Origin: SpSt-1165 sp964391725
Lineage (GTDB): Bacteria > Chloroflexota > Anaerolineae > Anaerolineales > Anaerolineaceae
DNA length: 64,000 bases
Direction of reading: 5' to 3'
Assembly (NCBI GenBank): GCA_964391725.1
Contig: CAYMNB010000004.1
Span: 35,623 to 99,622, forward strand
The position numbers and the translations under genes were made by a program. Shown one piece after another: positions 19,879-28,736 of the stretch (position 1 is the stretch's first letter; every line of letters begins with the position of its first letter). The notes below the pieces were generated by a model. That model was given only the letters and a program-made list of their open reading frames with translations. It made no database searches and was not told where the DNA came from.

Positions 19879-21486
19879 ATGTACCAGGAAACCATCTATA
19901 TCATTTTTTGCGTACTCTCGTTAATTATCAGCACCATTAGTTTTTCCCTGGCCCGAAAACATCAGACTCGTCTTTTCCATTCATTGATGGTTCTGATAGT
20001 GATCAATGCTGGTTGGGTGCTGACCTACCTGCTCAGCCTCCTGGGAAGCCAGATCGTCTGGGTGCCGCGGGCACTCATGGCGGTCACTGACTTATTCGCT
20101 TTTTATTTGCCGATATCTTTTCTTCACTTTGCCTACCTCTTCACCACAATCGAGGGCAAATGGCGCTGGTGGTTATGGCTCATCCCCATTGTTTTTTTCT
20201 TGATCATATATGTGCCGGGCTTGTGGGGCGAAACCTTGATCGCTTACCGCACCATTTTCCTGCCCGGCAAAGGCTATCGCGTGATGGGCACACCCAAAAC
20301 GATAGCCACTGTCCTGATCATTATCAATATGCTACTCTCCCTCTATGGCGTCGGCCGCATTGTCTATGGCTTACTGCGTATCAACCCCAACTTCCGCGCC
20401 ATTGCTGCGATTCTCTCAGCCACCATTGCCAGCCTCACCATCTTGAGCGGGCTGCAAACCTTTGTCTTCTTTGACATCATCGGCGGCCTTGATTACACAC
20501 CACTGTTGATCTCAATAATCATCTTCGCCACCGCATATTTTATTGCCAACAATAACATCGAAAACCTCGCCATTCTTTCACGCGATCTCTATTTTGATGA
20601 CTTTTTGATCGGTGCCTTTGTCATCAATCCACAGGGTATCATTCTCGACGCCAATCGCCGGGCATGCCAGATTATCCAACGTGACATCAAACAGGTGTTG
20701 GGCAAAAGAGCGGCTGATTTCCTGCCTTATGAAGAGGTGCAACAGACCATGCAGCAGCCAAACGCTGTTTTTCCCTGGGTAACACCGCAGCAGCGCGAGT
20801 TCGAGGTGCATGCCCGCCCCCTTACCACCGAGTATGACGAGATCATCGGTACGATCATCACCCTGCAAGATGTCACTGATTACAATATTTTGCTGCAGAA
20901 GACCATCGAACTTTCGATCCGCGACAGCCTCACCAATGCCTATAACCGCCGCCATCTCGAAGAAATGCTGGAAAAACAATTTTCACATGCGCGCCGCTAC
21001 AAAACCCCCTATTCTGTGATGATGATTGACCTTAACCTTCTCAAACGCATCAATGATGAGTTTGGGCACACAGTTGGAGATCAGGTACTGATCCACGCGG
21101 TAGACATTTTGCAGAAAGAGGTGCGCACCGCTGATTCGATCTCACGCTTCGGCGGTGATGAATTCGTGGTACTTCTGCCGCAAACCTCGTTGAAGGGCGC
21201 CATGACCGCCGCCAACCGCATTCTACTGCACTGCCTCAGTTCACCTGTCTCCACCCTGGCGGGCACCATATTCTTATCCCTCAGCATCGGCATCGCCACC
21301 TGGGATACTGAGGCATCTGCTGACAGCGACATCACCTATGATGACCTTCTCAAACAGGCGGATGAAGCCATGTATTTTGCCAAAGAAAGCAGCGCCGGTC
21401 ACGTCGCCTATTTCCAGAATGGCATCTGCCAGCTGGTGATGGGGGCGCCCGACCCAACCTCAGACATGTCCCCAAAAGTTGACTGA
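19879..21486 (+). CDS. Membrane diguanylate cyclase (7TM-PAS-GGDEF)
   Basis: This 535-residue protein has seven predicted membrane helices up to about residue 222 (histidine-kinase 7TM type), a PAS domain (about 235-335) and a GGDEF domain. The active site GGDEF is intact at 425-429. An RTAD motif at 416-419, five residues before it, matches the RxxD inhibitory I-site, so product feedback is likely. It makes cyclic di-GMP from two GTP in response to a membrane or PAS-sensed signal. No output gene lies next to it. It is a natural counterpart to the HD-GYP regulator at 7209-8273. Confidence 0.93.
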   Translation: MYQETIYIIFCVLSLIISTISFSLARKHQTRLFHSLMVLIVINAGWVLTYLLSLLGSQIVWVPRALMAVTDLFAFYLPISFLHFAYLFTTIEGKWRWWLWLIPIVFFLIIYVPGLWGETLIAYRTIFLPGKGYRVMGTPKTIATVLIIINMLLSLYGVGRIVYGLLRINPNFRAIAAILSATIASLTILSGLQTFVFFDIIGGLDYTPLLISIIIFATAYFIANNNIENLAILSRDLYFDDFLIGAFVINPQGIILDANRRACQIIQRDIKQVLGKRAADFLPYEEVQQTMQQPNAVFPWVTPQQREFEVHARPLTTEYDEIIGTIITLQDVTDYNILLQKTIELSIRDSLTNAYNRRHLEEMLEKQFSHARRYKTPYSVMMIDLNLLKRINDEFGHTVGDQVLIHAVDILQKEVRTADSISRFGGDEFVVLLPQTSLKGAMTAANRILLHCLSSPVSTLAGTIFLSLSIGIATWDTEASADSDITYDDLLKQADEAMYFAKESSAGHVAYFQNGICQLVMGAPDPTSDMSPKVD

Positions 21487-21569
21487 ATCTGGGTAGAATC
21501 GCGCATTGCCTGTTATAATCATTGCCAATGTTTAGCAGGACTTTGCCAGAGTGATTTATAGACGTATAA

Positions 21570-21598
21570 AAAAAATGACGCTGCTCACGTCATTTTTT
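21570..21598. terminator. Bidirectional terminator between GGDEF gene and tRNA-Leu
   Basis: AAAAAATGACG and CGTCATTTTTT form an 11-bp stem with a seven-base loop. Read rightward the stem ends in six T residues; read leftward the A-run becomes a T-tract. It can stop both the diguanylate cyclase transcript and the tRNA transcript. Confidence 0.85.
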
Positions 21599-21603
21599 CC
21601 TCA

Positions 21604-21685
21604 TGCCGAAGGTGGGAATCGAACCCACATTCCCGAGGGAACACGATTTTGAGTCGTGCGCGTCTGCCTATTCCGCCACTTCGGC
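21604..21685 (-). tRNA. tRNA-Leu (anticodon CAA)
   Basis: On the minus strand the 82 bases fold as a class II tRNA: acceptor stem GCCGAAG/CTTCGGC, anticodon stem CACGA/TCGTG with loop CTCAAAA (anticodon CAA), a long variable arm (TCCC/GGGA) and T arm GTGGG-TTCGATT-CCCAC. It reads UUG leucine codons. The terminal CCA is not encoded. Confidence 0.96.
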
Positions 21686-21741
21686 TTTCTGGTAGACAAC
21701 AGTATAACGAATCTTAACAGAAGGGTCAAGGTTAAACCCCC

Positions 21742-22818
21742 ATGCAACTTGGAATTATCGGTCTCCCACAATCAGGAAAAACAACTCTCTTCAACGCCCT
21801 GACCGGCGGCTCTGTGCCCACCGGCGCCGGTAGCAGTCGTATGGAAGTACACACCGCCGTTGTTGACGTGCCGGATGAACGCGTAGACCGGCTATCAGCC
21901 ATGTTCAAACCACGAAAAACCATCTATGCCAAGGTCACCTATGCCGATATCGCCGGGCTGGATGGCTCATCTTCTGCAGAAAAGGGCATCAGCGGGCAGT
22001 TGTTGAACCATCTCCAGCAGATGGAAGGCTTCATTTTGGTGATACGAGCCTTTGAAAATGACATGGTCATTCACCCCAACGACACCATCGACCCGCTGCG
22101 TGACATCAGCATCATGCAATCCGAATTCATTCTCAATGATCTCATCGCCATAGAGCGCAAGTTGGAGCGCCTTAAAGATGAACACCGCAAAGGCGGCGGG
22201 CGTGACAAATCAATCATCCAGCGTGAGATCACCCTGTTTGAACGATTACAGGAAGCTCTTGAGAACGAAACACCCTTGCGCGCGCTTGAGTTCAGCGATG
22301 AAGAAAACCGCGTGCTTTCAGGCTTTGGTTTTTTGAGCCTTAAGCCGATGCTGGTGGTCTTCAACCTGCACGAAGGGCAGGCAGCGCCCGCCTTTGAACC
22401 CACCCACCCGCAAAACCTGGCGCAGGTCTCACTGCAAGGCAAACTGGAGATGGACATTGCCCAACTGCCCGCAGAAGAAGCTGCTATGTTTCTTGAGGAA
22501 TATGGCATTCAGGAACCCAGCCTCAACCGCATGATCCGCCTTTCTTACGATCTGTTGGGTTTGCAGTCATTTTTCACCGTCGGCGAAGATGAAGTGCGCG
22601 CCTGGACAGTGCGCACAGGCGCTACTGCTCCCCAGGCTGCCGGGGTGATCCACTCCGACCTGGAAAAAGGCTTCATCCGCGCAGAAACTATTACCTATGA
22701 AGACCTGATCACCTGTGGCTCGATGGCAGAAGCCCGCAGCCAGGGCAAGCTCCGATTGGAAGGTAAGAATTATCTGGTTCAGGAGGGCGACATTCTCCAT
22801 ATCCGCTTCAATCTCTGA
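21742..22818 (+). CDS. YchF/Obg-like P-loop NTPase with TGS domain
   Basis: This 358-residue protein belongs to the YchF group. It has an N-terminal G domain with P-loop GLPQSGKTT (residues 7-15), then DIAGL at the DxxG position, a helical insertion (about 130-190) and a C-terminal TGS-like domain. The end carries GVIHSDLEKGFIRAE and DILHIRFNL, very close to YchF. The P-loop differs from the usual GLPNVGKST, and the base-recognition NxxE-type segment reads NLHE. YchF proteins are ribosome-associated ATPases linked to stress responses. This may be a divergent paralogue. It sits alone between a tRNA gene and a strong terminator. Confidence 0.85.
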   Translation: MQLGIIGLPQSGKTTLFNALTGGSVPTGAGSSRMEVHTAVVDVPDERVDRLSAMFKPRKTIYAKVTYADIAGLDGSSSAEKGISGQLLNHLQQMEGFILVIRAFENDMVIHPNDTIDPLRDISIMQSEFILNDLIAIERKLERLKDEHRKGGGRDKSIIQREITLFERLQEALENETPLRALEFSDEENRVLSGFGFLSLKPMLVVFNLHEGQAAPAFEPTHPQNLAQVSLQGKLEMDIAQLPAEEAAMFLEEYGIQEPSLNRMIRLSYDLLGLQSFFTVGEDEVRAWTVRTGATAPQAAGVIHSDLEKGFIRAETITYEDLITCGSMAEARSQGKLRLEGKNYLVQEGDILHIRFNL

Positions 22819-22822
22819 CCAC

Positions 22823-22855
22823 CACCCTTTACACTATTGTGTGAAGGGTGTTTTT
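22823..22855 (+). terminator. Factor-independent terminator after the YchF-like gene
   Basis: A 12-bp stem with one G-T wobble (CACCCTTTACAC / GTGTGAAGGGTG) and loop TATT is followed directly by TTTTT, five bases after the stop codon. Confidence 0.92.
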
Positions 22856-22884
22856 CTACCAGCGCTTTGTTGTAAAGGAACCAC

Positions 22885-23763
22885 ATGTATCGCGAAAAAC
22901 CAAGCTTCATCGATTTCTCCACAGTCACCAAGTTGTCCACCCCGACCACTTTCTTTGAACGGCAGAAGAGCCAAAAAGAATTCTGGGACAACGCCCACAT
23001 CTCACAGAAATTATTGGAGGCGCATCTTGACCCCAATAATGATCGCGCCAGCCGCCGTCCCGAGACAACTGAGAAATGCGTGGATTGGATCACCGAAAAA
23101 TTACAGCTAACAGACCGTCACCGCTTGATTGATCTGGGCTGCGGGCCAGGCCTCTATACCAACCGCTTTGCCCAGCGGGGCATTCAGGTGACCGGTATCG
23201 ACTACTCCCGCCGTTCGATTGAATATGCCCAAGAACAGGCCATCGCCCACAATATGCTTGTCGAATACATTTACCAGGATTACACCACCATCGATTACCA
23301 GAATGATTTTCATGTCGCCATGATGATCTATTGCGACTTCGGCGTATTCTCTGATGAAGATCGCTCGCTTATGTTGAATAAAATCCATACGGCCCTCAAA
23401 CCTGGCGGTGTGTTCCTCTTCGATGTGTGGACTGATCAGTATGCCCCTATGACCAGCAGTTTCAAAGACTGGGCCATTTATCCCAAAGATGGCTTTTTCC
23501 TGCCTATACCCCACATCGAACTGGTTAACCAGATTCACTATCCGGAGGCATTTATCTGCCTCACCCAGTACACCCTTTTGGACTACCGCGGGACCTGTCA
23601 GGTAGTAAACTTCTGGGAGCGCTATTACACCCTCGAACAGATCACCAGTTTGTTGGAGCGTCATCATTTCAAGATATTGGCGTATCAACAAGACTTCACC
23701 GGCACCCCCTTTTCAGAAACCTCAGAGATCATCAGCGTCATTGCGCAAAAAGTGGAAATTTAA
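22885..23763 (+). CDS. Class I SAM-dependent methyltransferase
   Basis: This 292-residue protein has the methyltransferase core LIDLGCGPGLYTNRFA (motif I, about residues 77-92), VTGIDYS (motif II) and KPGGVFLFDVW (post-II region). The N-terminal 70 residues (FFERQKSQKEFWDNAHIS) and the C-terminal third are typical of the small-molecule Methyltransf_11/25 type. The substrate cannot be told. An AAAGGA box precedes the ATG. It lies between the ychF terminator and xpt on the same strand. Confidence 0.85.
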   Translation: MYREKPSFIDFSTVTKLSTPTTFFERQKSQKEFWDNAHISQKLLEAHLDPNNDRASRRPETTEKCVDWITEKLQLTDRHRLIDLGCGPGLYTNRFAQRGIQVTGIDYSRRSIEYAQEQAIAHNMLVEYIYQDYTTIDYQNDFHVAMMIYCDFGVFSDEDRSLMLNKIHTALKPGGVFLFDVWTDQYAPMTSSFKDWAIYPKDGFFLPIPHIELVNQIHYPEAFICLTQYTLLDYRGTCQVVNFWERYYTLEQITSLLERHHFKILAYQQDFTGTPFSETSEIISVIAQKVEI

Positions 23764-23867
23764 CAGCAAGATTAATAAGTTGTGTGATTCAACCAGGCCA
23801 GTTCTGGTTACAATAAAAACTAAGCAGCTATTATTTGTAGACAATCATTAGAGGATAGGAAAGCAAC

Positions 23868-24449
23868 ATGGAATTATTAATCAAACGCATTAAGGAATCA
23901 GGGCAAAACCTGGGCAACGGCATCCTGAAGGTGGATGGCTTCATCAACCACCAGGTGGACCCCATGCTGATGGACACCTGTGGAGAAGAATTGGCGCGCA
24001 GGTTCAAAGATTGCGGCGCCACCCGCATCCTTACGGCCGAAATCTCCGGCATCGGGCCGGCATTGATGACCGGAAAATACATGCAACTGCCCGTGGTTTA
24101 CGCCCGCAAACACAAACCCATCACCATGCCCGATCAGGTCTTTCTCACCCTGGCACCTTCGCACACCAAAGGGCGCATGGTGGAATTGATCGTTTCACCT
24201 GACTATCTCAAAGGCGGCGAACGCATTTTGATCATCGATGATTTCCTCGCTTCCGGCGCCACCATCGCCGGCCTGGTGAGGCTGGTAGAGGTGGCAGGTG
24301 CTGAACTGGTTGGTATCGGCGCGCTGGTGGAAAAGCTGTTTGAAGGCGGACGCGCCATGCTCTCTCGGCCGGGCCTGCAGATCGAATCTTTGGCCTGCAT
24401 CACCAACATGGATGATGACACCATCACTTTCGGATCGCCTGATCAATGA
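23868..24449 (+). CDS. xpt: Xanthine phosphoribosyltransferase
   Basis: This 193-residue protein matches Xpt over its whole length. It begins MELLIKRIKESG, followed by LKVDGFINHQVDP. The PRPP-binding loop is LIIDDFLASGATIAGL (about 121-136). It converts xanthine plus PRPP to XMP in purine salvage. Its product is the substrate of GuaA, whose gene overlaps it by four bases, so the two are coupled. I looked for a purine riboswitch in the 104-base leader and saw none. Confidence 0.94.
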   Translation: MELLIKRIKESGQNLGNGILKVDGFINHQVDPMLMDTCGEELARRFKDCGATRILTAEISGIGPALMTGKYMQLPVVYARKHKPITMPDQVFLTLAPSHTKGRMVELIVSPDYLKGGERILIIDDFLASGATIAGLVRLVEVAGAELVGIGALVEKLFEGGRAMLSRPGLQIESLACITNMDDDTITFGSPDQ

Positions 24450-25999
24450 CCGACGACAACACCATCGCCATTCTTGATTATGGTTCACAATACTCGCAGG
24501 TGATCGCCCGCCGTGTACGTGAAGCACATGTATATTGCGAATTGTTCCCCTGGAACGCGCCAGTGGAACAGATTATGGCATTAAAACCCAAAGGATTCAT
24601 CCTGTCTGGCGGGCCCAATTCTGTCTATTCCCCGGATGCCCCGACACTGCCTGCCTATGTGCTTGACAGCAGCCTGCCCGTTTTGGGCATTTGCTACGGC
24701 ATGCAGCTGTTGACCCGCCATTTCGGCGGGATCGTTGCGCCCGGCACAGAACGTGAATACGGCTCTGCTGAGGTAACTATTGATACGGTAAACCCGTTAT
24801 TTCCGTCAAGCAATCAAAAGGTCTGGATGTCGCATGGCGACCGGGTGGAGCAACTGCCGCCCGATTTTGTCACCTTAGGCCATTCTGCCAACAGCCCCTA
24901 TGCCTTCATCCGTCACCAACATAAACCCTACTTTGGCGTGCAATTTCATCCCGAAGTCAACCATACCGAAAACGGGAGAGCTTTTATACATGCCTTTGTG
25001 ACTGAAGTCTGTCAGATATCTCCCACCTGGACAGCACAATCCATCATCGAGCAGGCAGTTGAGCGCATCCGTGAACAAGTCGGCAGCGCCAAAGTTCTCT
25101 CGGCTGTCTCCGGCGGGGTCGATTCCTCAGTTGCCACCGCTCTGGTGCATCGCGCGGTCGGCAGCCAACTCAGCGCCATTTTTGTGGACACCGGCATGCT
25201 CCGTCACAACGAACGCCAGCTGGTAGAAACTGCCTTTCGTCAGAATATGGGCATTGATTTGTTTGTTGAAGACAGTGAAGAAGCATTCCTAACCTTGCTG
25301 CGCGGTGTGACCGAGCCGGAAGCCAAGCGGCGTGTCATCGGTGAAACCTTTATCCGCCTGTTCGAATTTCACGCCCGTACCCTCGGCAACCCTGAATTTC
25401 TGGTGCAGGGCACCATTTACCCTGATGTGGTCGAATCCGCTGCCCCTGATCGGCAGCAGGCTGCCCGTATCAAATCACACCACAATGTCGGCGGATTGCC
25501 GGAAGATATGCAATTCAAGCTGGTCGAACCGCTGCGCTATCTGTTCAAAGACGAGGTGCGCGCGGTCGCTGAAGCCCTGGGGTTGCCGCCTGAGCTGGTC
25601 TGGCGCCAGCCATTTCCCGGCCCAGGCCTGGCAGTGCGCTGCCTGGGCGAGATTACCAAACAACGGCTGGATGTACTGCGAGCGGCAGATCACATCTTCA
25701 CCAGTGCCCTTGCAGAACATGGTTTGATGAAAAACAAAACCGAAGATGGTGTGGCACAGGCGTTTGCTGTTCTGTTGCCGGTGAAATCCGTCGGGGTGAT
25801 GGGTGATGAGCGCACCTATGAAGAAGTGTTAGCCCTGCGCGCCGTCCAGACCGATGATTTCATGACCGCTGATTGGGTCGATCTTCCGCATGACTTTCTG
25901 GCAATGGTCGCCAACCGCATTGTCAATACAGTGCGCGGCATCAACCGTGTGGTATATGATATCACCAGCAAGCCACCCGGCACGATCGAGTGGGAGTAA
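24446..25999 (+). CDS. guaA: GMP synthase (glutamine-hydrolysing)
   Basis: This 517-residue enzyme has an N-terminal class I glutamine amidotransferase (nucleophile Cys in GICYGMQ, HPE in VQFHPEVNHT). The ATP-pyrophosphatase domain carries the P-loop SGGVDSS, and the C-terminal dimerisation domain ends KPPGTIEWE. It aminates XMP to GMP. The ATGA overlap with xpt joins salvage and synthesis, and a (p)ppGpp-hydrolase-like gene follows ten bases later. Confidence 0.97.
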   Translation: MTDDNTIAILDYGSQYSQVIARRVREAHVYCELFPWNAPVEQIMALKPKGFILSGGPNSVYSPDAPTLPAYVLDSSLPVLGICYGMQLLTRHFGGIVAPGTEREYGSAEVTIDTVNPLFPSSNQKVWMSHGDRVEQLPPDFVTLGHSANSPYAFIRHQHKPYFGVQFHPEVNHTENGRAFIHAFVTEVCQISPTWTAQSIIEQAVERIREQVGSAKVLSAVSGGVDSSVATALVHRAVGSQLSAIFVDTGMLRHNERQLVETAFRQNMGIDLFVEDSEEAFLTLLRGVTEPEAKRRVIGETFIRLFEFHARTLGNPEFLVQGTIYPDVVESAAPDRQQAARIKSHHNVGGLPEDMQFKLVEPLRYLFKDEVRAVAEALGLPPELVWRQPFPGPGLAVRCLGEITKQRLDVLRAADHIFTSALAEHGLMKNKTEDGVAQAFAVLLPVKSVGVMGDERTYEEVLALRAVQTDDFMTADWVDLPHDFLAMVANRIVNTVRGINRVVYDITSKPPGTIEWE

Positions 26000-26008
26000 G
26001 AAGAAACT

Positions 26009-27874
26009 GTGAACGACACCGCCGGATATAACCGCACCATCCGCTACGACCTGGTGAAGGAATTCCAACTGGAGCACTTTACAGCTCGCACGGAAGCCAT
26101 TCAACACGCCTACCAGTGGGGCCAGGTTATCCATGCCGGACAGGAACGGTTAAATGGCGCTCCTTATTTTGAAACCCATTGCGGCTGGGTAGGCGCGCTG
26201 GTCGATCAACTGGCACACAACGAAGCCTGGACCATCGCTGCTTTGCTGCATGACAGTGTGGAAGACCAGAATGTCACTCTGGATGATATACGTACCCAAT
26301 TTCCCGGTCCGTTAGGCGAAAATATTGCCCGTCTGGTGGATGGCACCACCAAATTGATCACATCGCGCGGCGGACGCTCTAAAGAGATTGAGACCTTGCG
26401 CAAGATCGCCTCTTACCGCGACCCGGCTGTTTTCATCATCAAGCTGGCTGACCGCTCGCACAATATCCTCACCCTTGAACATATGCCGGAAGAGCGGCAG
26501 GCCGCCAAAGCCGAGGAAGCCATCCGCGCTTATGGCCGTTTGGCAGGCATCTTAAACTGCCACCGCTGGCGCTGCTGGCTTGAAGATATCGCATTCCCCT
26601 TCTACCAGCCATCTACCTATGCGCATGTCAAAGAACGCATTGACAACGATCCCCGCTTCCATGCTGATTTCCTCAACTCAATCAAGCGCCAGTTGACCAC
26701 GGTGATGGAGCAGGAAGGCCTCCAAGGAGAAATCAACATCACCGCCAACGGTTACTGGCAGACCTGGATGAAACTGAAAACCAAAGCCCATGAACGCCGC
26801 GGATCCCTCGATAACTTCAGCATTGTCAATGACCTGGTCAGTTTTCGCATGGTCCTGGATACCGAAGACGACCGCGACTGTTACCGCCTGCTGGCAGGCG
26901 TGAACCGCTACCTGGGTTCTTATCTGGTGCAGACCGGTTTTGATGATTACATTGCCATTCCGCAGAATGGCTACCAGGCGCTGCAAGTCACCGGCTGGTT
27001 TGAATCTTACGGCGCCATCGAGGTTGCCATCGCCACCCGCGCCATGGAAGGCGAAAATATGTGGGGCATCATCTATAACATGCAGCACGACCGCCCTATC
27101 AATCAGTATCAACCCATCACCATCCTGACCCCCACCGGGGGGTTACGCTTCCTGGAAGAAGGTGCTTCTGTACTGGACGCTGTCGCCAGCATTCAGCAGG
27201 ACTACTTCCTCGATAAGGTCACCACAGTTGAAGTGAATGGCAAGTTAGCTCTGCTATCTGACCGTGTCCAATCCGGTGATGTCATCGAAGTCACCACAGG
27301 CGAGCAGCGGCTGGAACCCAACGAAAGCTGGCTCACTTTCAGTTCACGCCCCACCGCCCAACTGGTGCGGGAGGTTTTAATCAACCAGGCATTACAACGC
27401 GAAGCCGAACAAGGACGCGAAATGATCCGTCCGATTCTGTTCGAGCGCGGTATCGTTGACCTGTACGATGTGCAGGCGCTTGAACCGGAGCGAATGGAGC
27501 GATTGTTGGGCTTGCTGGCAAGCCCCAACCTCGAAGACCTCTATATCGGGGTCGGCGGCGGCGCTATCATGCTGGATGATGTGCAGGAAAAGCTGGATGA
27601 GGTCAACATCTCCCGTCAGGCGCTTGGATGGAGCACCATTTATTTACACGGCCCGTCGCAAGCCAACAAACCCGGCATCCTGCTGCTTCTTTCCAGCATC
27701 ATTTGGGAGTCGGGCACCAACATCCTGCGGGTGGTTAATAATACCTATCCCGACGGCAGTTTCGATGTGCGCATTGTCACCGTGCAGTTTTCCACTGAGC
27801 AACAGCAAATGATCACCAAAGAACTTGACCGCCTTAAGGATGATATTGATCTGGTGCTGGTTGAGGTCGCCTGA
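26009..27874 (+). CDS. RelA/SpoT-like protein, hydrolase motifs intact, synthetase doubtful
   Basis: This 621-residue protein has Rel/Spo architecture. The HD hydrolase domain (about 20-200) keeps the key residues: Arg47, His57, HDSVED at 81-86 and KLADRSHN at 145-152, spaced as in known Rel enzymes. The synthetase-like region (about 215-360) retains Asp275 in NDLVSFR and NGYQAL, but no GRPK-type substrate motif is seen; the nearest stretch reads TANGYWQ. A divergent TGS-like segment (ILTPTGGLRFLEEGASVLD) and an ACT-like end follow. It starts at GTG. A (p)ppGpp hydrolase role is inferred, fitting its place after xpt and guaA. Confidence 0.85.
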   Translation: MNDTAGYNRTIRYDLVKEFQLEHFTARTEAIQHAYQWGQVIHAGQERLNGAPYFETHCGWVGALVDQLAHNEAWTIAALLHDSVEDQNVTLDDIRTQFPGPLGENIARLVDGTTKLITSRGGRSKEIETLRKIASYRDPAVFIIKLADRSHNILTLEHMPEERQAAKAEEAIRAYGRLAGILNCHRWRCWLEDIAFPFYQPSTYAHVKERIDNDPRFHADFLNSIKRQLTTVMEQEGLQGEINITANGYWQTWMKLKTKAHERRGSLDNFSIVNDLVSFRMVLDTEDDRDCYRLLAGVNRYLGSYLVQTGFDDYIAIPQNGYQALQVTGWFESYGAIEVAIATRAMEGENMWGIIYNMQHDRPINQYQPITILTPTGGLRFLEEGASVLDAVASIQQDYFLDKVTTVEVNGKLALLSDRVQSGDVIEVTTGEQRLEPNESWLTFSSRPTAQLVREVLINQALQREAEQGREMIRPILFERGIVDLYDVQALEPERMERLLGLLASPNLEDLYIGVGGGAIMLDDVQEKLDEVNISRQALGWSTIYLHGPSQANKPGILLLLSSIIWESGTNILRVVNNTYPDGSFDVRIVTVQFSTEQQQMITKELDRLKDDIDLVLVEVA

Positions 27875-27880
27875 GACCGA

Positions 27881-28657
27881 TTAATCCTCGCGCACCATTG
27901 CCAATAGTGCGTCATGCAGGTGCGGGTTTGTCACCGCCACGTTACAGGGCATGGTCAACAGATCGCCTTCGCCATTGACACGGCTGACCATTCCGCCGGC
28001 TTCCCGCACGATCAACGCACCAGCAGCGATATCCCATGGTTTGACCGCCAGTTCGTAATACCCATCCAACCGCCCAGCCGCTACGTTAGCCATATTGAGC
28101 GCCGCGGATCCAAACCGGCGCATTGCCTGGGTTGCCATGTTCAACTCGGCAAACAAGCGCAGGTTGCGATCCAACATATCAGCCTGATTGTGTGAAAAAC
28201 CTGTCACCATCAAAGCCTGCTGCATATCGTTCGTAGGGCTTACGCTGATGCGTTCACCATTCAAGAACGCCCCTCCACCCCTCTCTGCAGAAAAACATTC
28301 GTCATGGATGGGGTCATAGATCACACCCAGGCGTGAACCCCATTCATCAACGAAAGCCAATGATACGCAAAAATAAGGAAAGCCATGCGCGTAATTGGTG
28401 GTGCCATCCACCGGGTCTATGTACCAGCGGGCATCAAGGTTGCCGGATTGTTCCCCATTTTCCTCGCCTATGGTGGCATGGGTTGGAAAATGCTGCCGGA
28501 TTTGAGAGAAAAGGAAATCCTCAGATTGCCGGTCGATCTCGGTGACCAGATCATAATCGCTTTTATAATCGATCGTGTGGCGCTTGCCAAACCCCGTCCG
28601 CAGGATCTCACCCGCCTGCCGCGCCCACCGTTCTACCAACGGCAAAGTCAATTCCAT
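27881..28657 (-). CDS. Inositol monophosphatase family protein
   Basis: This 258-residue protein has the lithium-sensitive phosphatase signatures. IGEENGEQSG supplies a metal-binding Glu, WYIDPVDGTTNYAHGFP is motif one, and WDIAAGALIVREAGG is motif two near residue 205. The family dephosphorylates inositol 1-phosphate or related sugar phosphates, and SuhB-like members have RNA-linked roles. The exact substrate is unknown. It converges with the rel-like gene, with six bases between stops, and lies downstream of a terminator that ends the response-regulator transcript. Confidence 0.92.
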   Translation of the reverse strand: MELTLPLVERWARQAGEILRTGFGKRHTIDYKSDYDLVTEIDRQSEDFLFSQIRQHFPTHATIGEENGEQSGNLDARWYIDPVDGTTNYAHGFPYFCVSLAFVDEWGSRLGVIYDPIHDECFSAERGGGAFLNGERISVSPTNDMQQALMVTGFSHNQADMLDRNLRLFAELNMATQAMRRFGSAALNMANVAAGRLDGYYELAVKPWDIAAGALIVREAGGMVSRVNGEGDLLTMPCNVAVTNPHLHDALLAMVRED

Positions 28658-28676
28658 GCTGCCATCCTTTGTTCAT

Positions 28677-28701
28677 AAAAACAGCGGTTTTCACACCGCT
28701 G
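28677..28701 (-). terminator. Terminator after the receiver-domain gene
   Basis: On the minus strand CAGCGGT and ACCGCTG form a seven-bp stem with a six-base loop, followed by TTTTT. It lies 35 bases after the stop codon of the response regulator at 28737. Confidence 0.85.
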
Positions 28702-28736
28702 CCTAATCATTCGGTCTTGATTATACTGCAAACCTG

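Noticed and set aside
23764..23867. Possible purine riboswitch before xpt
   Set aside because: I could not find the conserved junction and paired loops of a purine aptamer in the 104-base leader.
24440..24455. Possible frameshift between xpt and guaA
   Set aside because: Both proteins are complete at their ends; the ATGA overlap is ordinary translational coupling.
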